Source: Pseudomonadota bacterium (GTDB taxonomy: Bacteria; Desulfobacterota; Desulfobacteria; Desulfobacterales; Desulfobacteraceae). Taken from it: a stretch of 16,820 bases of DNA. The stretch's first letter is position 1; each line of letters starts with the position of its first letter. Below the pieces are notes generated by a model. It did no database searches. It saw only the letters and a list, made by a program, of their open reading frames with translations, and was not told the DNA's origin. Position numbers and translations under genes: made by a program. The DNA is taken from NCBI GenBank assembly GCA_018816605.1, contig JAHIVS010000034.1, forward strand, positions 1-16,820, written 5' to 3'. Shown here in pieces: positions 14,867 to 16,820 of this stretch.

Positions 14867-14895
14867 AATATCACATTGTGGTATTTTTTTGTCAA
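14867..14895 (-). promoter_or_regulatory. Sigma70-type promoter of the metYXW operon
   Basis: On the minus strand, TTGACA (14890-14895) is followed by 17 bp and GATATT (14867-14872), with a TG one base before the -10 box (extended -10). Initiation near 14860 gives a leader of roughly 25-35 nt, too short to hold a SAM or other methionine riboswitch, so control should be at the level of transcription initiation. Confidence 0.65.
14868..14884. promoter_or_regulatory. 17-bp near-palindrome over the metYXW promoter, candidate operator
   Basis: ATATCACA-T-TGTGGTAT: the two 8-bp arms match at seven of eight positions around a single central base. It covers the -10 box and most of the spacer, where a bound repressor would block RNA polymerase. 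The sequence does not resemble the MetJ box core AGACGTCT. The identity of the regulator cannot be read here. Confidence 0.4.
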
Positions 14896-14908
14896 TATCC
14901 CTTTGTAA

Positions 14909-15058
14909 AAATACGCCAGAAGGGTCCAGGAAATTGCCAGTGTGAACAAGCACGCAAAAAAAGTGGCCGATTCCAGCCAGGATGTCAGTGACAATGTGCG
15001 CAAACTCATTGATTTTGCTGCCAGTCTGCAGAAGGCCTTAAGTCGGTTTAAGCTTTAG
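14909..15058 (+). pseudogene. Remnant of a methyl-accepting chemotaxis protein C-terminus
   Basis: Forty-nine codons after an in-frame TAA at 14906-14908 end at TAG and encode VQEIASVNKHAKK followed by VADSSQDVSDNVRKLIDF and LQKALSRFKL. This is the heptad-patterned tail and terminal [LV]xxF[KR][LV] ending typical of methyl-accepting chemotaxis proteins. There is no start codon with a ribosome site, and everything N-terminal (sensor, TM, HAMP and signalling hairpin) is missing; the left end abuts the met promoter. It lies antisense between two minus-strand genes. I read it as a scar left when most of an MCP gene was deleted or displaced. Similarity is judged from pattern only. Confidence 0.6.
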
Positions 15059-15077
15059 GCAGGTGGGGGGGCGCTGG

Positions 15078-16820
15078 TCAGGGCTGGTAGTGTTTGAGCA
15101 TTTTTTCCATGAGCTGGTTGTGGGCCCGATTGTCCACAGGGCCTGTGAGTGAAAATTTCTGCCAGACGTCCGGGACGGCCATTTGTTTGTGACATCCCAT
15201 ACACAGACCGGTTCTTGAAATACGGTCCAGTTCCGTCCGGTTAAAGGCCCGGCTCAGGGGCCAGTGGGTTCCAACGGTGGCCAGCTGTTTTCCTTCGGGG
15301 GTCACAATCTGTGACCAGTCAAAGGAGAGGGCCGAAACCCCGGCAATGGGGCCCGTGGTTTTTTGAACAACGGTTTTGAACAGGCCGTTGTTGATCCCCA
15401 TGCCCAGGGTCTTTGGACGGGTGTGGCAGCTTTCGCAGGATCTGGCCCGGGCCTGGTTTGTATGGGGGTGGACCGGTGCCATGTCAATGGAAAGGGGTAT
15501 GTGGGCCTGGCCCGCAGCAGAAGCCTCCCCCGGGTTCAGGGGGATCTCATTGTGGATAAGGACCTTGCCGTCCCTGGCGACAACCGTGTAGACCACCTGG
15601 CATCCGGGCATGAGGGGGGAAATCCTGCCCTCGCCGTTGATGCCCAATATGGGATCTTCCCATCGTACATATCCGTTTTGTTCTGTGACGGTACCGGGCG
15701 CGGTTATTCCCCATGGCCCCTGTTTGTTTGAGCCTCTTCGGGATTCTGCGGTCTGGCCGTCTTTTGTCCGGGAATTGCCCGAGGCCACCCAGTCAATTCC
15801 ATTGCCTTGGTTTTTGCTGAAATCCACCTTAATATGGCATCCATAGCACTGGGGCGCCCAGCTGGAATGGCAGGCATAGCATTCCATCCGGTCCATGTGA
15901 CCGGTCACCGTTGCCATGGCAGTTTCGGCACTCGGTGTTTTCCATTGGGACCGGGTCTGCAGATTTTTTAGAACCGGCACCTCAAAGGTCGTCCCCAGGG
16001 CTGAATGAACCAGTACGGTATTTTTTTGCCTGACCACATTGCCCAGGGGGTTGCCCCGGGCTGAGAGGATAAACCCGTCCTGTTTTGCATGGTCATATCC
16101 AAACTGCTGGTCGGAGAACAGCCTTGTTTCTGAAAGCCCCCGGGGTTTTTTCAGGTCCAATGTTCTGCCAAATTCGTCTCCCTGGCCAATGGGCATTTCC
16201 CAGGGGTAATGGGTTGGCGTTCCGTGGCAGTCGGTGCATTCTATTTCCACCTGGGCCAGGGTGGTGCCGTGGATATTGCCGTCCCCATGGACATCCATGC
16301 TGGTATGGCAGTCCTGGCACAAAAGACCGCCGGGAGGATTGCCCTGGCGGCTCTGGGTCCGGTGGTGCAGGTCTTCGGAAACAAAAAGATAGGTTTTCCC
16401 GTGGAGCTGGGGGGATAAATTCCCCCTGGCGTCAAAGGGGCCTGAATAGGCGGATTCCATCATCCCTGTATAGGATACGCCGATGCGCTTGCCCCTGTTG
16501 TGGCAGGTGTTGCAGGTTCCCACGGGAATCCCGCCGGTTTTTTGATTGCCCGAGAGGCGATGCCGCAGGATATGACCGGGTTCGTTTTTGGGGATGCTCT
16601 TGTCCTTTCCCTGGTATAGGCCGTCGGTGCCATAGGCCATATGGCAGGCTGAACACCCCATGCCCCGAAAATCCCCCCGCCCCTGACTTCCTTTTACCCC
16701 GATGTGGCAGCGCTGGCATTCCCGGCGCTGGTAGGACAGGGCGGCAAGCTTCGGGTCTGTTTCAATCTGGGCGATTGAGGGATCGGGCAGTTGCTCAAGG
16801 CGGCTGGGAAACTGGGCAGG
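15078..16820 (-). CDS. Multihaem cytochrome c, 5' end outside window
   Basis: The frame is open through the right edge (580 visible residues), so the true start and any signal peptide lie beyond it; the internal ATG at 16661 is not the start because a CxxCH site is encoded upstream. Nine CxxCH haem-binding motifs are visible, at residues 35, 56, 103, 168, 195, 314, 325, 462 and 540 counted from the edge. Many histidines (for example MDVHGDGNIHG and GTPTHYP) could be distal ligands. It should be exported to the periplasm or cell surface, haems being attached there, and serve in respiratory electron transfer. The long haem-poor stretches (200-313 and 330-461) suggest folded non-haem domains, unlike compact tetrahaem cytochromes c3. 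Specific partner unknown. The 3' end lies 19 bp from the MCP remnant; no clear terminator is visible. Confidence 0.88.
   Translation of the reverse strand, partial: PAQFPSRLEQLPDPSIAQIETDPKLAALSYQRRECQRCHIGVKGSQGRGDFRGMGCSACHMAYGTDGLYQGKDKSIPKNEPGHILRHRLSGNQKTGGIPVGTCNTCHNRGKRIGVSYTGMMESAYSGPFDARGNLSPQLHGKTYLFVSEDLHHRTQSRQGNPPGGLLCQDCHTSMDVHGDGNIHGTTLAQVEIECTDCHGTPTHYPWEMPIGQGDEFGRTLDLKKPRGLSETRLFSDQQFGYDHAKQDGFILSARGNPLGNVVRQKNTVLVHSALGTTFEVPVLKNLQTRSQWKTPSAETAMATVTGHMDRMECYACHSSWAPQCYGCHIKVDFSKNQGNGIDWVASGNSRTKDGQTAESRRGSNKQGPWGITAPGTVTEQNGYVRWEDPILGINGEGRISPLMPGCQVVYTVVARDGKVLIHNEIPLNPGEASAAGQAHIPLSIDMAPVHPHTNQARARSCESCHTRPKTLGMGINNGLFKTVVQKTTGPIAGVSALSFDWSQIVTPEGKQLATVGTHWPLSRAFNRTELDRISRTGLCMGCHKQMAVPDVWQKFSLTGPVDNRAHNQLMEKMLKHYQP

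Overview
The window reads as a chromosomal segment of an anaerobic, probably sulfate-reducing member of the Desulfobacterota (a Desulfobacter-like lineage). This rests on the gene content: tandem DUF3786 proteins with a corrinoid-protein-type Fe-S motif, a cysteine-rich dicluster ferredoxin, a large multihaem cytochrome c, and a metY-metX-metW methionine cluster. Lineage is inferred from content only; no phylogenetic marker is present. No rRNA, tRNA, IS element, integrase or CRISPR array was seen.

Left part (1-3.3 kb): a three-gene minus-strand operon (DUF3786 protein, Fe-S-DUF3786 protein, cysteine-rich 2x[4Fe-4S] ferredoxin) diverges from a plus-strand LuxR-type regulator. The regulator carries the same four-cysteine Fe-S module, with identical spacing (C-x2-C-x4-C-x16-C), as the middle gene it diverges from. 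The intergenic region holds a perfect 11-bp inverted repeat that could be its operator. I read this as a candidate Fe-S/redox-sensing regulatory cassette.

Centre-left (3.5-8.0 kb): a two-gene minus-strand operon behind a good sigma70-type promoter (TTGACT-17-TATACT). It encodes a one-TM SPFH/band-7 protein and a 1104-residue protease with an RHH-like N-terminus, two AAA+ modules and a Lon-type (S16) Ser-Lys peptidase domain. The second AAA+ module has the classic AAA (FtsH/Cdc48-like) second region of homology rather than the Lon one. The pair resembles the FtsH-HflKC partnership rebuilt with a Lon-type peptidase, and is the most interesting system in the window.

Centre (8.0-11.4 kb): an O-methyltransferase of the plant/antibiotic OMT fold lies behind a periplasm-sensing diguanylate cyclase (signal peptide, two SBP_bac_3-type sensor domains, TM, GGDEF with an I-site). 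Next (11.4-11.8 kb) is a gene-poor patch holding an apparently frameshifted small gene and an overlapping 59-residue reading frame.

Right (11.8-14.9 kb): metY, metX and metW (O-acetylhomoserine sulfhydrylase, homoserine O-acetyltransferase, MetW) form a tightly packed minus-strand operon. It starts from a clear promoter whose spacer and -10 are covered by a 17-bp near-palindrome; the leader is too short for a SAM riboswitch. Between this promoter and the last gene lies a plus-strand remnant of the C-terminus of a methyl-accepting chemotaxis protein. The window ends inside a multihaem cytochrome c with nine CxxCH sites in the visible part.
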